64,000 nucleotides of DNA from SpSt-398 sp041752235 (GCA_041752235.1 JBGSHM010000008.1:1-64000); one strand, 5' to 3'. Positions 1-8,128 are shown, numbered from the stretch's first letter. Numbers and translations: made by a program. Notes: generated by a model not told the origin, from the letters alone.

Positions 1-69
1 TCACCATTCACCATTCACCTCTCACGCCTCACCTCTCACGCCTCACGTCTCACGCCTCACATCTCACGT
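1..69. repeat. Heptamer-type intergenic repeat, one arm (family E)
   Basis: The window opens in a run of short units reading TTCACCA and CTCACGCCT. The same vocabulary recurs between 40798 and 40989 and between 53311 and 53430, where both a forward and a reverse-complement arm are present. Only one arm is visible here, so the partner may lie before the window. Confidence 0.7.
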
Positions 70-104
70 TTTCTGCCTACATTTGACTCACAAAATTCTT
101 TGCT

Positions 105-539
105 ATGTACAACGGCCTCCTCCACCTCCACAATGTCCTTCGCTGGGTCATCCTTATTTTCCTGGTATTGGCATTGATCCATTCCTTTACAAAAAATGCC
201 GGCCTGCGTCGTTCGAGCCTGTGGTTATTGATCGCGGCACATACCACCTTCTTATTGGGAATTTATCAGTGGGTCACCGGAGGACTGGGGCTGAAGAATA
301 TCCAAAATATTGGATTTGGAGAAGTAATGAAGGATGCTGCAGCCCGTTTTTGGGCGGTAGAACATATGGCGGGTATGTTGATCGCAATCGTATTGATCAC
401 CATCGCCCGGGGAAAAGCCAAGAACCTGAATTATAAAGCCGCCGGTTGGTTATACCTGATCGCGCTGATCCTTATTCTCGCCGTCATTCCCTGGCCTTTC
501 CGGGAAGGTATTGGCAGACCCTGGTTTCCCGGACTTTAA
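105..539 (+). CDS. Small four-helix membrane protein, cytochrome-b-like
   Basis: A 144-residue protein that is almost wholly hydrophobic, with about four predicted membrane helices (roughly residues 10-28, 38-58, 83-102 and 112-130). Histidines lie in or near helices: LHLHN near the N terminus, H46 in AAHTT and H88 in VEHMAG. They could be haem ligands, in keeping with the cytochrome B label such small Bacteroidota proteins often receive, but haem binding is inference. The ATG follows TTCTTTGCT, a weak match to the TAnnTTTG box, so the leader would be very short. Both flanking intergenic regions are repeats, so it appears monocistronic. Confidence 0.7.
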   Translation: MYNGLLHLHNVLRWVILIFLVLALIHSFTKNAGLRRSSLWLLIAAHTTFLLGIYQWVTGGLGLKNIQNIGFGEVMKDAAARFWAVEHMAGMLIAIVLITIARGKAKNLNYKAAGWLYLIALILILAVIPWPFREGIGRPWFPGL

Positions 540-549
540 TTTTTATATA

Positions 550-605
550 CACTGATTACACGGATTGCTCGGATTTCACGAATTGTACGGATTCTACGAA
601 TACGG
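550..605. repeat. ACGGATT-type tandem repeat (family A), single arm
   Basis: Degenerate units of 11-13 nt built on GATTACACGGATT and TTTCACGAATT. The same family recurs at 1984-2068 as a full inverted pair. It lies just after the stop of the small membrane protein. I saw no coding potential. Confidence 0.7.
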
Positions 606-710
606 TAGGTGATTTTTTTTGCCTAACTTTAAATATGCCGCTGCATAGAAATTTCACCTATTGGATAGATAAGCGCCAATGGAAATATGTTTTCCTTCTG
701 GCCACACTCG

Positions 711-747
711 AGCTATCACTAATAGCTAATAGCTAATAGCTATTAGC
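711..747. repeat. AGCTAATAGC repeat (family B) with palindromic core
   Basis: Tandem TAATAGC units end in the 16 bp perfect palindrome GCTAATAGCTATTAGC at 732-747, followed by TTTTT. It could act as a weak terminator. This is the only clear copy of the family in the window that is not next to a ribosomal-protein gene. Confidence 0.75.
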
Positions 748-806
748 TTTTTGCTTCCCCTCGTATCTTTCCTTTACTTAATACTTTCACCTACAACTCC
801 CTTGCC

Positions 807-1964
807 ATGGCCCATTATTATAAACTTGGAACGATTCCCCATAAACGCCATACTCAGTTTCGCAAAGCTGATGGCACTCTTTACAGTGAGCAGTTATTCT
901 CAACGGAAGGGTTTAGCGATGACTACAGTTTGTTGTACCATTGCCATCCGCCTACACAGATCATACGTACGGAGCCGCAACAGGATGTATCTCCCCAGAT
1001 AGCTGAGGAGAAGATGTTACAGCACCGTTGCTTTGAAGGTTTTCAGGTAAAACCACAGGATGATTTTTTGCAGAGCCGGGTTCCGGTATTGGTGAACAGT
1101 GATTGCCATATTGTTTTGGCTGCTCCCCGGAAGACCATGACCGATTATTTTTACAAGAATACCGATGGCGATGAAATGATCTTTGTGCACGAAGGAAGTG
1201 GCAAGGTGTTAAGCCAGTATGGCGAATTGCCTTTTTCGTATGGTGATTATATTGTTATCCCGCGCGGGACGATCTACCAGATTCATTTTAACGATGCCAA
1301 TAACCGGTTGTTCATCGTGGAATCTTTTTCTCCGCTCCGGTATCCCAGGCGGTATATGAGTAAATACGAGCAACTGATGGAGCACGCTCCCTATTGCGAG
1401 CGGGATATCCGTCCGCCCCAGGATCTTAAGACCTATGATGAAAAAGGCGATTTTCTCATTCGCGCGAAAAAGAAAGGGATCATGTATGGACTTCACTATG
1501 GCACTCATCCATTTGATGTGATCGGATGGGACGGGTGTTGCTATCCCTATATTTTCTCGATCCATGATTTTGAGCCCATAACGGGAAGGGTACACCAGCC
1601 ACCTCCGGTACACCAGACCTTTGAGACCAATGCCTTTGTGGTTTGCTCCTTTGTACCCCGGCTGTATGATTACCATCCCGATGCGATTCCGGCTCCGTAT
1701 AATCACAGCAATATTGATAGCGATGAGGTTTTGTATTATGTGGATGGGGATTTTATGAGCCGTAAGAATGTGACCAGGGGGATGATCACCTTGCATCCGG
1801 CCGGGATACCCCACGGGCCCCATCCCGGAGCGGTGGAAAAAAGCATTGGCGCCAGGGAAACCAAAGAATTAGCCGTGATGGTGGATACCTTCCGTCCCCT
1901 GATGCTGACCAAACAAGCGTTGGAGATTGAGAATGAAGGGTATGTGATGTCATGGGCCGAATAA
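807..1964 (+). CDS. hmgA: Homogentisate 1,2-dioxygenase
   Basis: Opens the aromatic ring of homogentisate to maleylacetoacetate in tyrosine and phenylalanine breakdown, using one non-haem Fe(II). The 385-residue protein matches the shorter bacterial HGD form rather than the roughly 440-residue classical enzyme. The cupin core carries the expected metal-site context: H300 in PYNHSN, an acidic residue six or seven positions later (D306 or E307) and H336 in GIPHGPHP. The start at ATG 807 gives the usual MAHYYKLG opening. No fumarylacetoacetase or maleylacetoacetate isomerase lies nearby, so the gene is isolated from the rest of its pathway here. The family is well defined; the metal ligands are assigned by eye. 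Confidence 0.93.
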   Translation: MAHYYKLGTIPHKRHTQFRKADGTLYSEQLFSTEGFSDDYSLLYHCHPPTQIIRTEPQQDVSPQIAEEKMLQHRCFEGFQVKPQDDFLQSRVPVLVNSDCHIVLAAPRKTMTDYFYKNTDGDEMIFVHEGSGKVLSQYGELPFSYGDYIVIPRGTIYQIHFNDANNRLFIVESFSPLRYPRRYMSKYEQLMEHAPYCERDIRPPQDLKTYDEKGDFLIRAKKKGIMYGLHYGTHPFDVIGWDGCCYPYIFSIHDFEPITGRVHQPPPVHQTFETNAFVVCSFVPRLYDYHPDAIPAPYNHSNIDSDEVLYYVDGDFMSRKNVTRGMITLHPAGIPHGPHPGAVEKSIGARETKELAVMVDTFRPLMLTKQALEIENEGYVMSWAE

Positions 1965-1983
1965 TTTAAACCAGGATTACGCT

Positions 1984-2068
1984 GATTACACGGATTTCAC
2001 GGATACATGGATTATGCGGATTTCGCGGATTTCGCAGATTGTGTGGAATCTGTGAAATCCGTGTAATC
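1984..2068. repeat. Inverted ACGGATTTCAC repeat (family A), possible bidirectional terminator
   Basis: A 17 bp arm at 1984-2000 is perfectly complementary to 2052-2068. The 51 nt between them are degenerate tandem copies of GGATTTCGCGGATT. The element lies after hmgA and before the next plus-strand gene. A folded hairpin is plausible, but there is no clean T-run after it. Confidence 0.75.
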
Positions 2069-2141
2069 TGTGAAATCCGGACAAAAATCATGTACCACTA
2101 TCTAATCTTGATCTACCTTCATAAGGAAAAACAAAAGCCAT

Positions 2142-2537
2142 ATGATCAAAATCGGACATTTAAAACCGGGCGATATCGTCATGGTGAATGACGATGGCCT
2201 GATGCGGGAAGGAGAGGTGGTTGAAACCAACCGGATCGAACACCTGGCCTTGATCGACAACGGAATTCAGGAATTCTGGTATCCTCAGCAGGATATCTTT
2301 CCGGTAGCGCTTGATGATTCCCAATTGGCGCGATTAGGATTTGAGGTGGAAGACCATGAGGGGGCTATCAAATACAAGCGGGGCGCGTTCCGGATGGTCT
2401 TACCCGAAAAGGGCAATTTCTCGAAAGTGGACATGTGGTACCGGGAAGACCGGCGTCATTTTGAGGTTCCCCTTGCAGTGCATGAGCTTCAAAACCTCCA
2501 TGCATCCATGACCAAGGTTCCCTTAGAAAGGCCTTGA
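2142..2537 (+). CDS. Small conserved Bacteroidota protein of unknown function
   Basis: 131 residues, no signal peptide and no membrane helix. The first half resembles a small beta-barrel fold (LKPGDIVMVNDDG, then alternating hydrophobics). The C-terminal part carries the VHELQNLHASMTK segment, which corresponds to the VHQLQNLYFALTG signature of a family common in Bacteroidota genomes. In this phylum such proteins are usually single genes or sit near mobile and surface loci; none has a role I can name. Here it lies directly before the infA block but is cut off from it by a strong hairpin at 2577-2600, so it is probably not co-transcribed. Confidence 0.75.
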   Translation: MIKIGHLKPGDIVMVNDDGLMREGEVVETNRIEHLALIDNGIQEFWYPQQDIFPVALDDSQLARLGFEVEDHEGAIKYKRGAFRMVLPEKGNFSKVDMWYREDRRHFEVPLAVHELQNLHASMTKVPLERP

Positions 2538-2576
2538 TTATCAATTACTTTTCAAATAAGCTGTCAAAACAGCCGA

Positions 2577-2600
2577 TTTTTCCACCGCCCGGTGGAAAAA
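2577..2600. terminator. Bidirectional hairpin terminator before infA
   Basis: TTTTTCCACCG (2577-2587) pairs with CGGTGGAAAAA (2590-2600). The GC-rich stem is flanked by T-runs on both strands. It separates the 2142-2537 gene from the infA promoter. Confidence 0.85.
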
Positions 2601-2636
2601 AACATCCTCTTTTTTTATTTTTCGGGGTGATACTCT

Positions 2637-2644
2637 TATCTTTG
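2637..2644 (+). promoter_or_regulatory. -7 box of the infA (alpha ribosomal) operon promoter
   Basis: TATCTTTG matches the Bacteroidota TAnnTTTG consensus and lies 14 nt before the infA ATG, in a T-rich tract downstream of the terminator. A clear -33 TTG was not found. Confidence 0.65.
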
Positions 2645-2658
2645 CGCTCCCAAAAAAT

Positions 2659-2877
2659 ATGTCAAAACAACCCTTAATTAAACAGGACGGCACCATCATC
2701 GAGGCCTTATCGAACGCGATGTTCAGGGTCAAGTTGGAAAATGGTCACGAGATTTTGGCAACTATTTCCGGGAAAATGAGGATGCACTATATCCGCATTC
2801 TTCCGGGAGATAAGGTTGGGGTGGAAATGAGTCCTTATGACCTTTCCAGAGGCCGAATCATTTTTAGGTATAAATAA
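2659..2877 (+). CDS. infA: Translation initiation factor IF-1
   Basis: The 72-residue OB-fold factor binds the 30S A site during initiation. It has the full family length and the expected motifs: the GTIIEALSNAMFRVKLENGHE strand region and the MRMHYIRILPGD and DLSRGRI segments. It opens the alpha block, infA-rpmJ-rpsM-rpsK-rpsD-rpoA-rplQ. In most Bacteroidota this block directly follows secY and map; here it starts its own transcription unit behind a terminator, with a promoter at 2637-2644. Confidence 0.98.
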   Translation: MSKQPLIKQDGTIIEALSNAMFRVKLENGHEILATISGKMRMHYIRILPGDKVGVEMSPYDLSRGRIIFRYK

Positions 2878-2880
2878 AAA

Positions 2881-2908
2881 TAGCTATTCGCTAATAGTAA
2901 AAAGCTGA
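2881..2908. repeat. AGCTATTAGC-type repeat (family B) between infA and rpmJ
   Basis: TAGCTATTCGCTAATAG followed by AAAAGCTGAA, a degenerate copy of the family-B palindrome filling the 36 nt infA-rpmJ gap. Confidence 0.6.
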
Positions 2909-2913
2909 ATAAC

Positions 2914-3030
2914 ATGAAAGTAAGAGCATCCATAAAGAAGCGCAGCGTCGACTGCAAGATCGTACGCAGAAAGGGTAAGCTGTACATCATTAACAAGAAG
3001 AATCCCCGGTATAAACAACGTCAGGGATAA
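2914..3030 (+). CDS. rpmJ: 50S ribosomal protein L36, zinc-free form
   Basis: A 38-residue protein opening MKVRASIKKRS and ending YKQRQG, the usual L36 length and ends. The zinc-binding form has Cys11, Cys14, Cys27 and His33. Here the positions are S11, C14, N27 and Y33, so the zinc site is lost and this is a C-minus L36. It lies between infA and rpsM as usual for the alpha block. With the zinc-free S14 at 53035, it means translation here is less tied to zinc supply. No zinc-containing paralogue is in the window. Confidence 0.97.
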   Translation: MKVRASIKKRSVDCKIVRRKGKLYIINKKNPRYKQRQG

Positions 3031-3040
3031 AGAAGTTGTC

Positions 3041-3090
3041 AGCTATTAGCGGTTAGCTATTAGCTAATGACTAAAAGCTAAAGGCTAATT
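3041..3090. repeat. AGCTATTAGC repeat (family B) between rpmJ and rpsM
   Basis: Successive AGCTATTAGCGG, TTAGCTATTAGCTAATG and AAAAGCTAAAGGCTAA units. It fills most of the 80 nt gap between two genes that normally nearly abut. Confidence 0.75.
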
Positions 3091-3110
3091 AAAAAACAAA
3101 AAGATAATTT

Positions 3111-3491
3111 ATGGCACGTATTGCCGGTGTTGATTTACCCAAGAACAAAAGAGGCGAAATAGGATTGACCTATATCTATGGTATTGGTCCATCTACGGCC
3201 CGTTACATTCTCGACAAGAATGATATTGATCGCAGCAAGAAAGTGAACGAATGGAACGATAGTGATCTGAATGCGATCCGTAACACCATCACGGAAGAAT
3301 TCAAAGTGGAAGGCCAGCTTCGTTCGGAAGTACAAATGAGCATCAAGCGTTTGCTGGATATCGCTTGTTACCGTGGGCTTCGTCATCGTAAAGGGTTACC
3401 GGTTCGTGGTCAGCGTACCAAAACCAATAGCCGGACGCGTAAAGGAAAGAGGAAGACAGTTGCCGGTAAGAAGAAGGCACCGAAGAAATAA
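3111..3491 (+). CDS. rpsM: 30S ribosomal protein S13
   Basis: 126 residues, opening MARIAGVDLPKNKRGEIGLT with the helix-two-turn-helix YGIGPSTARYILDK. The C-terminal basic tail RTKTNSRTRKGKRKTVAGKK contacts the P-site tRNA and the 23S bridge. It is a head-of-30S protein of normal length, placed after rpmJ and before rpsK as in the canonical alpha operon. Confidence 0.98.
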   Translation: MARIAGVDLPKNKRGEIGLTYIYGIGPSTARYILDKNDIDRSKKVNEWNDSDLNAIRNTITEEFKVEGQLRSEVQMSIKRLLDIACYRGLRHRKGLPVRGQRTKTNSRTRKGKRKTVAGKKKAPKK

Positions 3492-3497
3492 TCGGAC

Positions 3498-3522
3498 AGC
3501 TAATAGCCCCAGGCTATTAGCT
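3498..3522. repeat. Family-B hairpin between rpsM and rpsK
   Basis: AGCTAATAGCC (3498-3508) and GGCTATTAGCT (3512-3522) form an 11 bp perfect stem with a CCA loop, inside the 155 nt rpsM-rpsK gap. The tract after it is only moderately T-rich, so it may attenuate rather than terminate. The rest of the gap (3523-3646) shows nothing I recognise. Confidence 0.75.
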
Positions 3523-3646
3523 TTCGGTTTTTATATGCACCCTTATTTTACGGAACGATCGCGGATACCTGGTGCAGGAGGAGGGTCGATCCGGGTTCGC
3601 CAAAAGCGAATGGATTTTTAACCAAAGATTACCTAGTTCAACTCAG

Positions 3647-4057
3647 ATGGCAAAAGCACAACAACAACAACAAAGCGCCAAAGCCGCCTCCAAAAAGAGA
3701 GTGGTAAAAGTGGATGCTTACGGAGATGCCCATATCGTGGCCTCCTTTAACAACATCATCATCTCCCTGACCAACAAGACTGGCCAGGTCATTTCCTGGA
3801 GCAGTGCCGGTAAGATGGGATTCCGTGGTTCTAAAAAGAACACACCCTATGCCGCTCAGATGGCTTCTGCAGATGCCGCAAAGACCGCCTTTGATGCCGG
3901 TTTGAAGCGTGTGGATGTATATGTAAAAGGTCCTGGTTCCGGCCGCGAAAGCGCCATCCGCTCCCTCTCCCAATCGGGTATCGAGGTAGTGATGATCAAA
4001 GACGTGACCCCGCTGCCACACAATGGCTGCCGTCCACCCAAGAAGAGAAGAGTATAA
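3647..4057 (+). CDS. rpsK: 30S ribosomal protein S11
   Basis: S11 forms part of the 30S platform near the E site. I chose the ATG at 3647, which gives 136 residues opening MAKAQQQQQSAKAA; upstream in-frame codons have no homology. The core carries NNIIISLTNKTGQVISWSSA, GFRGSKKNTPYAAQ, VYVKGPGSGRESAIRSL and the end PHNGCRPPKKRRV, all diagnostic. The polyglutamine-containing N-terminal arm, encoded by repeated CAACAA codons, is longer and more repetitive than in most S11 proteins. Confidence 0.97.
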   Translation: MAKAQQQQQSAKAASKKRVVKVDAYGDAHIVASFNNIIISLTNKTGQVISWSSAGKMGFRGSKKNTPYAAQMASADAAKTAFDAGLKRVDVYVKGPGSGRESAIRSLSQSGIEVVMIKDVTPLPHNGCRPPKKRRV

Positions 4058-4169
4058 CAACATATTGAATCGCCATTCAGGTTCATTTAACTAAAGGGTG
4101 ACAGATTAATTTTTACCGCTTTCAACGATCTGCTCACCGGTTTTAAAAAAGCGGAAATGAATAAAAACT

Positions 4170-4775
4170 ATGGCACGTTACACTGGTCCAAAGACCAAGA
4201 TCTCCCGCATTTTTGGAGAGCCCATTCTGGGTAATGGAAAATGGCTGAACAAAAACAGCAACCCTCCCGGTCAACACGGTGCATCACGTAAGCGTAAGAC
4301 CCTCGGAGAGTATGCCCTTCAGCTTCGCGAGAAACAAAAGGCCAAATACACCTATGGTGTTTTGGAGAAACAATTCCGTAAAACATTTGAAGAAGCCGCC
4401 CGTCGCAAAGGGGTAACAGGTGAAAACCTGATCAAACTCCTCGAAGCACGTTTGGATAACACCGTGTTTCGTATGGGTATCGCTCCTTCCCGTCCTGCTG
4501 CTCGTCAGTTGGTCAGCCACAAACACATCACTGTAAATGGAGAAGTAGTAAATACGCCTTCCTTTGAGGTTAAACCCGGCGATGTGATCAGTCTGAAAGA
4601 AGGTACCAAAGAGAAAACCTCCATTACCAGCACCATTGGTGTTAAGAACCCCAAGTTCAGCTGGCTGGATTGGAATGAAACCGAGATGAAGGGTACTTTT
4701 ATCGCGTATCCCGAGCGTGAAAGCGTTCCTGAGAATATCAAGGAACAACTGATCGTGGAATTGTACTCTAAGTAA
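4170..4775 (+). CDS. rpsD: 30S ribosomal protein S4
   Basis: Primary 16S rRNA-binding protein of the 30S body, 201 residues. It opens MARYTGPKTKISRIFGEP and has the S4-like RNA-binding domain LEARLDNTVFRMGIAPSRPA, ARQLVSHKHITVNGEVVN and VKPGDVISLKE. It lacks the N-terminal zinc cysteines, so it is the C-minus form. It lies between rpsK and rpoA. In other bacteria S4 is the autogenous repressor of this operon; the 112 nt spacer upstream is where such a site could be, but I saw no pseudoknot I can define. Confidence 0.98.
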   Translation: MARYTGPKTKISRIFGEPILGNGKWLNKNSNPPGQHGASRKRKTLGEYALQLREKQKAKYTYGVLEKQFRKTFEEAARRKGVTGENLIKLLEARLDNTVFRMGIAPSRPAARQLVSHKHITVNGEVVNTPSFEVKPGDVISLKEGTKEKTSITSTIGVKNPKFSWLDWNETEMKGTFIAYPERESVPENIKEQLIVELYSK

Positions 4776-4846
4776 GCTGTTTTGCTTGCTGGTGCCTGGC
4801 ACCAGTTGCTGATAGCTCCAATTTGTCAACCTTTTAAATCGCTAAT

Positions 4847-5848
4847 ATGTCCATTCTGAACTTCCAAAAACCTGATAAAATCATCCTGCAAAAGGCCACG
4901 GATTTTGAAGCCCAGTTTGAGTTTCGTCCGCTGGAGCCTGGCTATGGTGTCACCGTTGGTAATGCCCTCCGTCGGGTGCTGTTGAGCAGCCTCGAAGGAT
5001 ATGCTATTGTAGGCGTGAAGATCGAGGGAGTGGAGCACGAATTCGCTACCATCACAGGTGTGAGCGAAGACGTGGTGGAGATGATCCTGAACCTGAAACA
5101 GGTTCGTTTAAAGAAGATCGTTGACCATGAAGTGGCCAATGAGCGGATCATCCTTTCCGTAAAAAATACAACTGAATTTACCGCCGGTATGATCGGCCAG
5201 GCTACGCAGAGCTTCCAGGTGATGAACCCGGAGCAACTGATCTGTACCCTGGATTCTTCTGCCAAGATCGATATCGAACTGACCATCGGTAAAGGTCGTG
5301 GGTATGTTCCTGCCGAAGAGAACAAACCCAAAGATGCTCCCCTGGGTTATATCCCCGTGGATTCCATCTATACGCCGATCAAGAATGTGAAATATACCAT
5401 TGAGAATACCCGTGTGGAACAGCGGACCGACTACGAGAAGCTGATCATGGAAGTATCTACCGATGGTACCATTCACCCCGAAGAGGCCGTTAAACAAGCC
5501 AGCCGGATCCTGATCCAGCACCTGATGATCATCACCGACGAGAACATCACCTTTGACAATAAAGAAGAGAAGAAGGAGGACCTGGTGGACGAACAAACCC
5601 TGCAATTGCGCAAGGTGTTGAAGACCCCGCTGGAAGACCTTGACCTCTCTGTTCGCGCCTTCAACTGTCTGAAAGCCGCCAAGATCAACTCGCTGAGCGA
5701 GCTGGTTCAATACGAGCAGGAAGACCTGATGAAGTTCCGGAACTTTGGTCAAAAATCACTGGCTGAAATCGAGCAGGTACTTACCGAAAGAGGATTGTCC
5801 TTTGGTATGGACCTTGTTAAACTCGGCGTAGATCCGGATGAACTATAA
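4847..5848 (+). CDS. rpoA: DNA-directed RNA polymerase subunit alpha
   Basis: 333 residues. The N-terminal assembly domain (about 1-235) carries FEFRPLEPGYGVTVGNALRR and LLSSLEGYAIVGVKIEGVEHE. A charged linker (KEEKKEDL) leads to the C-terminal UP-element and activator-binding domain, LEDLDLSVRAFNCLKAAKIN, with LMKFRNFGQKSLAEIE. It nucleates polymerase assembly. It is placed between rpsD and rplQ as usual. Confidence 0.98.
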   Translation: MSILNFQKPDKIILQKATDFEAQFEFRPLEPGYGVTVGNALRRVLLSSLEGYAIVGVKIEGVEHEFATITGVSEDVVEMILNLKQVRLKKIVDHEVANERIILSVKNTTEFTAGMIGQATQSFQVMNPEQLICTLDSSAKIDIELTIGKGRGYVPAEENKPKDAPLGYIPVDSIYTPIKNVKYTIENTRVEQRTDYEKLIMEVSTDGTIHPEEAVKQASRILIQHLMIITDENITFDNKEEKKEDLVDEQTLQLRKVLKTPLEDLDLSVRAFNCLKAAKINSLSELVQYEQEDLMKFRNFGQKSLAEIEQVLTERGLSFGMDLVKLGVDPDEL

Positions 5849-5853
5849 CTAAA

Positions 5854-5881
5854 AAAGCTAAAGGCTAATAGCTATTAGCTT
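5854..5881. repeat. Family-B repeat between rpoA and rplQ
   Basis: AAAGCTAAAG leads into the 16 bp perfect palindrome GCTAATAGCTATTAGC at 5864-5879, inside the 103 nt rpoA-rplQ gap. Confidence 0.75.
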
Positions 5882-5951
5882 CTAACTCTGATTATCTATT
5901 CATAACCGGCTGCAATTCCTGACACGGTGCAGTCGATAAAAACAAAAAGTC

Positions 5952-6437
5952 ATGCGTCACGGAGACAAGATCAATAACCTGAGCCGCACCAAATCGCATC
6001 GCGATGCGTTGCTCAGTAACCTGGCCGCTCAGCTGATTACCCACAAGCGGATCGTTACAACCCTGGCCAAAGCCAAAGCTTTGCGCACTTATGTAGAACC
6101 CCTGGTTACAAAAGCCAAAAACAATACGACCCATCAACGTCGTGTGGTATTCAGCTACCTGCAGGATAAAGAAGCCATCAAGGAATTGTTTGGCGCCGTT
6201 GCGGAGAAAGTAGGTGGCCGTCCAGGTGGTTATACACGTATCATTAAACTGGGTGCACGTCCTGGTGATAACGCCGAAAAAGCCATGATCGAACTCGTTG
6301 ACTTCAACGAGATCTATGGTAAAACAGCCGGAGATGCTTCCAAAGATGGAGCAAAGAAAACCCGCCGTGGCCGCGGAGCCAAGAAGGCATCCGAGACCGG
6401 GTCTGAAGAAGCAACTGAAACCAAGGCAGAAGAATAA
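5952..6437 (+). CDS. rplQ: 50S ribosomal protein L17 with acidic/basic tail
   Basis: L17 lies near the exit tunnel of the 50S subunit. The core MRHGDKINNLSRTKSHRDAL, THKRIVTTLAKAKALR and GGRPGGYTRIIKLGARPGDN is standard and ends near residue 120. A further 40 residues rich in Lys, Arg, Ala and Glu (KKTRRGRGAKKASE, then EATETKAEE) form a low-complexity tail, common in Bacteroidota L17 but absent from E. coli. It closes the alpha block and is followed by a strong terminator. Confidence 0.97.
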   Translation: MRHGDKINNLSRTKSHRDALLSNLAAQLITHKRIVTTLAKAKALRTYVEPLVTKAKNNTTHQRRVVFSYLQDKEAIKELFGAVAEKVGGRPGGYTRIIKLGARPGDNAEKAMIELVDFNEIYGKTAGDASKDGAKKTRRGRGAKKASETGSEEATETKAEE

Positions 6438-6459
6438 TGACCGATCACTTTATTCATAC

Positions 6460-6492
6460 AAGGGGCCCTGTTATTTACAGGGCCCCTTTTTT
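6460..6492 (+). terminator. Intrinsic terminator of the alpha ribosomal operon
   Basis: AAGGGGCCCTG (6460-6470) pairs with CAGGGCCCCTT (6478-6488) around a 7 nt loop, followed by TTTT to 6492. A textbook GC-rich stem with a U-tract directly after rplQ. Confidence 0.93.
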
Positions 6493-6556
6493 ATGTGACC
6501 AATTAACTTTTGACCGCACCCCTTTTTTCCTTTTTTTTGCAAAATCTTTCTAAACC

Positions 6557-7672
6557 ATGAATGCTACCCCATCCCCCGCGATCCTGCTCCTCGAAGACGG
6601 AACCACTTGTCACGGCTTTTCTTTTGGCGCTATCGGTACCACCGGTGGTGAGATATGTTTCAACACAGGCATGACGGGATACCAGGAAGTTTTTACCGAT
6701 CCAAGTTATTTTGGACAGATCCTGATCATGAATGCAGTGCATATTGGGAATTATGGAGTGAAGAATGAAGATGTGGAATCCGGTTCGGTGAAGATCCGCG
6801 GATTGATCGGGCGTAACCTGGAAGATCAATACAGCCGTAAAATGGCCAATGGATCATTGGATGAGTATTTAAAGAAGAACAATATCGTAGCCATCGAAGG
6901 CGTGGATACCCGGTCACTTGTGACCCATATCCGCACCAAGGGAGCCATGAACTGTATCATCTCCTCCGAGATCCTGGATGTAGAGGAATTAAAGAAAGAA
7001 TTGGCCAAAGTGCCTTCCATGGCCGGTTTGGAGCTTGCCTCGCAAGTGACCACCGATCAGGAATATGAGCTGGGAGATCCTTATTCCCCGATCCGGGTAG
7101 CAGTACTCGATTTTGGGTGTAAACAACATATCCTGGAGTGTATGACCGACCGTGGGGCCTATGTTAAAGTATTTCCAGCTAAAACACCTGCTTCCAGGCT
7201 CAAGGAATTTAATCCCACCGGATACTTTATCTCCAACGGTCCCGGAGATCCCTCGGCCATGGACTATGCCATTGTATCCGTAAAAGAACTACTTAAAGAA
7301 GGAAAACCTACTTTTGGCATCTGCCTGGGTCATCAATTACTGGCCCTGGCCAATGATATTCCCACCTTTAAAATGCACCACGGCCATCGTGGTCTTAACC
7401 ACCCGGTGAAGAACCTGGTGACCGGAAAAAGTGAGATCACCACCCAGAACCATGGATTTGGGGTAGATCCGGAAGCAGTGAGAAAGGCGGAGCATATTGA
7501 GATTACCCACCTGAACCTGAATGATCAATCCATTGAAGGGATCAGGATTAAGGGTAAACCCGCATTCTCGGTACAATACCATCCCGAAGCCACACCAGGC
7601 CCACATGATTCGCGGTATCTCTTTGACGAGTTCATCGAGCTGATGAAAACATACATGGCAAGCGGGAATTAG
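6557..7672 (+). CDS. carA: Carbamoyl-phosphate synthase small (glutaminase) subunit
   Basis: Splits glutamine and channels ammonia to CarB for arginine and pyrimidine synthesis. 371 residues: an N-terminal CPSase small-chain domain (ALLEDGTT-type opening, FNTGMTGYQEVFTDPSYFGQ) and a C-terminal class I glutaminase domain. The catalytic triad reads as C256 in FGICLGHQLL, H342 and E344 in QYHPEATPGP. No carB is adjacent. The rplQ-carA junction is a common Bacteroidota arrangement, although a terminator separates them here. aroQ follows after 27 nt and may be co-transcribed. Confidence 0.97.
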   Translation: MNATPSPAILLLEDGTTCHGFSFGAIGTTGGEICFNTGMTGYQEVFTDPSYFGQILIMNAVHIGNYGVKNEDVESGSVKIRGLIGRNLEDQYSRKMANGSLDEYLKKNNIVAIEGVDTRSLVTHIRTKGAMNCIISSEILDVEELKKELAKVPSMAGLELASQVTTDQEYELGDPYSPIRVAVLDFGCKQHILECMTDRGAYVKVFPAKTPASRLKEFNPTGYFISNGPGDPSAMDYAIVSVKELLKEGKPTFGICLGHQLLALANDIPTFKMHHGHRGLNHPVKNLVTGKSEITTQNHGFGVDPEAVRKAEHIEITHLNLNDQSIEGIRIKGKPAFSVQYHPEATPGPHDSRYLFDEFIELMKTYMASGN

Positions 7673-7699
7673 GTAAATTCGCTGAAAGCACCTCGATCT

Positions 7700-8128
7700 A
7701 TGCGGATATCCATCATCAATGGCCCCAATCTTAACCTGCTGGGAAAGCGGGAACCGGAGATCTATGGTGATCAATCCTTTGAGCAATATCTCGAAACGCT
7801 TTCCAGCAAATATCCTTCGGTAAGTTTCACCTATTTTCAAAGCAATGTGGAAGGCGAATTGATCGATCAGCTACAACGAACAGGTTTTGATCACCACGGC
7901 ATTATCCTGAACCCGGGTGGGTACACACATACCTCCGTTGCCATCGGGGATGCCATAGCCGCAGTGAAGGCCCCCGTTATCGAAGTCCATATCTCCAACG
8001 TACATGCCCGAGAGGATTTCAGGAAATTTTCCCATGTTTCCGGTCAGGCCCGGGGAAGCATATTTGGTTTGGGGCTAAATGGATACGAACTCGCGCTTCA
8101 ATGGTTCCTTGCTCAACAAAAGGCCTGA
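7700..8128 (+). CDS. aroQ: 3-dehydroquinate dehydratase, type II
   Basis: Third step of the shikimate pathway, catalysed by the small dodecameric type II enzyme. 142 residues of the usual length. Key residues seen: N10 in NGPNLN, R17, catalytic Y22 in EPEIYGD, H77 in GGYTHTS and H97 in EVHISN, with the closing lid in HAREDFR. It follows carA by 27 nt on the same strand with no terminator between, suggesting one transcript. No other shikimate gene is in the window. Confidence 0.97.
   Translation: MRISIINGPNLNLLGKREPEIYGDQSFEQYLETLSSKYPSVSFTYFQSNVEGELIDQLQRTGFDHHGIILNPGGYTHTSVAIGDAIAAVKAPVIEVHISNVHAREDFRKFSHVSGQARGSIFGLGLNGYELALQWFLAQQKA

Noticed and set aside
446..736. 96-codon ORF after the first gene
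   Set aside because: It overlaps the end of the membrane-protein gene in another frame and then reads the ACGGATT repeat. Composition is not protein-like.
6503..6829. Minus-strand ORF opposite the start of carA
   Set aside because: carA has its full N-terminal domain here and the antisense frame shows no domain.
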